This document shows, one piece after another, positions 63,440-64,000 of a stretch of DNA of 64,000 bases. This stretch comes from Ophioderma brevispina (lineage: Eukaryota; Echinodermata; Ophiuroidea; Amphilepidida; Ophiodermatidae), in contig JAMKCH010011844.1 in assembly GCA_023653785.1 (NCBI GenBank), positions 62,001-126,000 on the forward strand. The letters are read 5' to 3'. The translations under genes were made by a program, and so were the position numbers. Numbering within the stretch: position 1 is the stretch's first letter; every line of letters starts with the position of its first letter. The notes beneath the pieces are model-generated. The model made no database searches and was not told where the DNA came from. It saw nothing but the letters and a program-made list of their open reading frames with translations.

Positions 63440-64000
63440 CAATTGCAATATTGAGAAGGGTTTAAAGTTTGCTCACCTCAATATTCAGAGTTTACCTCAC
63501 AAGCGGATCACTTAAACTTTTACTTCCTTCTTCTTGATATTGATGTTTTTGTTGTGTGTATCAAAACCTGGTTGAATGATAATTATAATGACAGTGATGT
63601 AAACAATGATGGCTATTATATATGTAGCTTGATAGGAAAAGGTATGAGCATGGTGGGATTATATGTTATATTTAACAATGGTAATCTTATAATAAGTTAT
63701 TAAATTTTGAGGACAATTAATATCGAAGCTATGTGGTTGGAAATGACCCTTTCAAATACAAACATATTATTGTTAGTAGGTTTATAGAGTACCAAATGCA
63801 AATGTAGATTACTTAAATAGAGCCAGATTCGTTTGATCCAGGAATTGTACTAATATTTATGATTGTGATGTTATTATCTTGGGGGATTTTAATCTTGACA
63901 TTAGTATGCCATGCAACTCTAAGAGATTAATAACATTGCCAGTAGGCACAGTAATTTACTTCAGCTAATCAAGAATTGACAAGAATTTAACTGAAAAAAT
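63440..64000 (+). pseudogene. CR1/L2-like LINE ORF2 endonuclease, cut by window edge
   Basis: Apurinic-type endonuclease domain in several frames: FAHLNIQSLPHKR (about 63466-63503), a VCIKTWL remnant of the S-E-T-W-L block (about 63555-63575), INNDGYYI-like (about 63605), VYR.PNANVDYLNRARF (about 63780-63830) and ILGDFNLDIS (about 63876-63905), the catalytic GDFN motif. Several stops and frameshifts. The expected reverse transcriptase would lie beyond 64000. Confidence 0.75.

Overview
This window is eukaryotic, repeat-dense, AT-rich DNA with no confidently identifiable host gene. It has no operons, ribosome binding sites or CRISPR array. It carries several distinct non-LTR retrotransposon lineages, Tc1/mariner-type DNA transposons, many fold-back (palindromic) non-autonomous elements, a tRNA-derived SINE and several minisatellites. 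This mixture fits a marine invertebrate, perhaps a deuterostome such as an echinoderm, hemichordate or amphioxus; that placement is inference from repeat content only. Almost every long open frame is a decayed transposable-element fragment or an artefact of tandem repetition.

Left part (1-13.7 kb): a Tx1/L1-like LINE with its 5' part inverted (1-3420) and an exact 549-bp duplication of its 3' end; a 42-bp minisatellite (3442-3705); a 2.3-kb fold-back satellite whose units reverse orientation near 5140; a broken LINE reverse transcriptase on the minus strand (7080-8650); a 0.7-kb fold-back (9050-9760); one copy of a ~2-kb element (10200-12460) whose relative lies in opposite orientation at 45370-46745; and a CR1/L2-like LINE fragment (13160-13610).

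Middle part (13.7-33 kb): long unassigned stretches, short palindromes including a perfect 38-bp one at 23397-23434, an inverted-repeat unit at 18899-19978, a TTAA-type MITE (24518-24861, relative at 60899-61430), two LINE 3' ends with different microsatellite tails, a Tc1-like transposase split by a 1.2-kb mariner-type element (28542-29758) flanked by TA, and a decayed LINE whose C-terminus resembles the restriction-like endonuclease of early-branching LINEs (30150-32600).

Right part (33-64 kb): a 5.1-kb terminal-inverted-repeat unit (about 34057-39153) that interrupts a ~186-bp tandem repeat and itself contains a 1.25-kb fold-back element, with a second copy at 42513-43767; a short element (40750-40983) whose insertion into one unit of a tandem duplication can be read directly; a 1.9-kb and a 3.2-kb terminal-inverted-repeat unit (45172-47069 and 48447-51655), the latter holding a LINE fragment and a SINE; minisatellites of 26 and ~60 bp; a 1-kb array built on the palindrome GCAACGCGTTGC (56930-57975); a decayed CR1-like LINE (58010-59480); an unexplained intact 151-codon frame (59519-59974); and the 5' half of a CR1/L2-like LINE that runs off the right edge (62480-64000).

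The recurrent theme is nesting: elements sit inside elements, so insertion order can be read in several places. All boundaries were set by eye and are approximate unless a duplication or target site fixes them.
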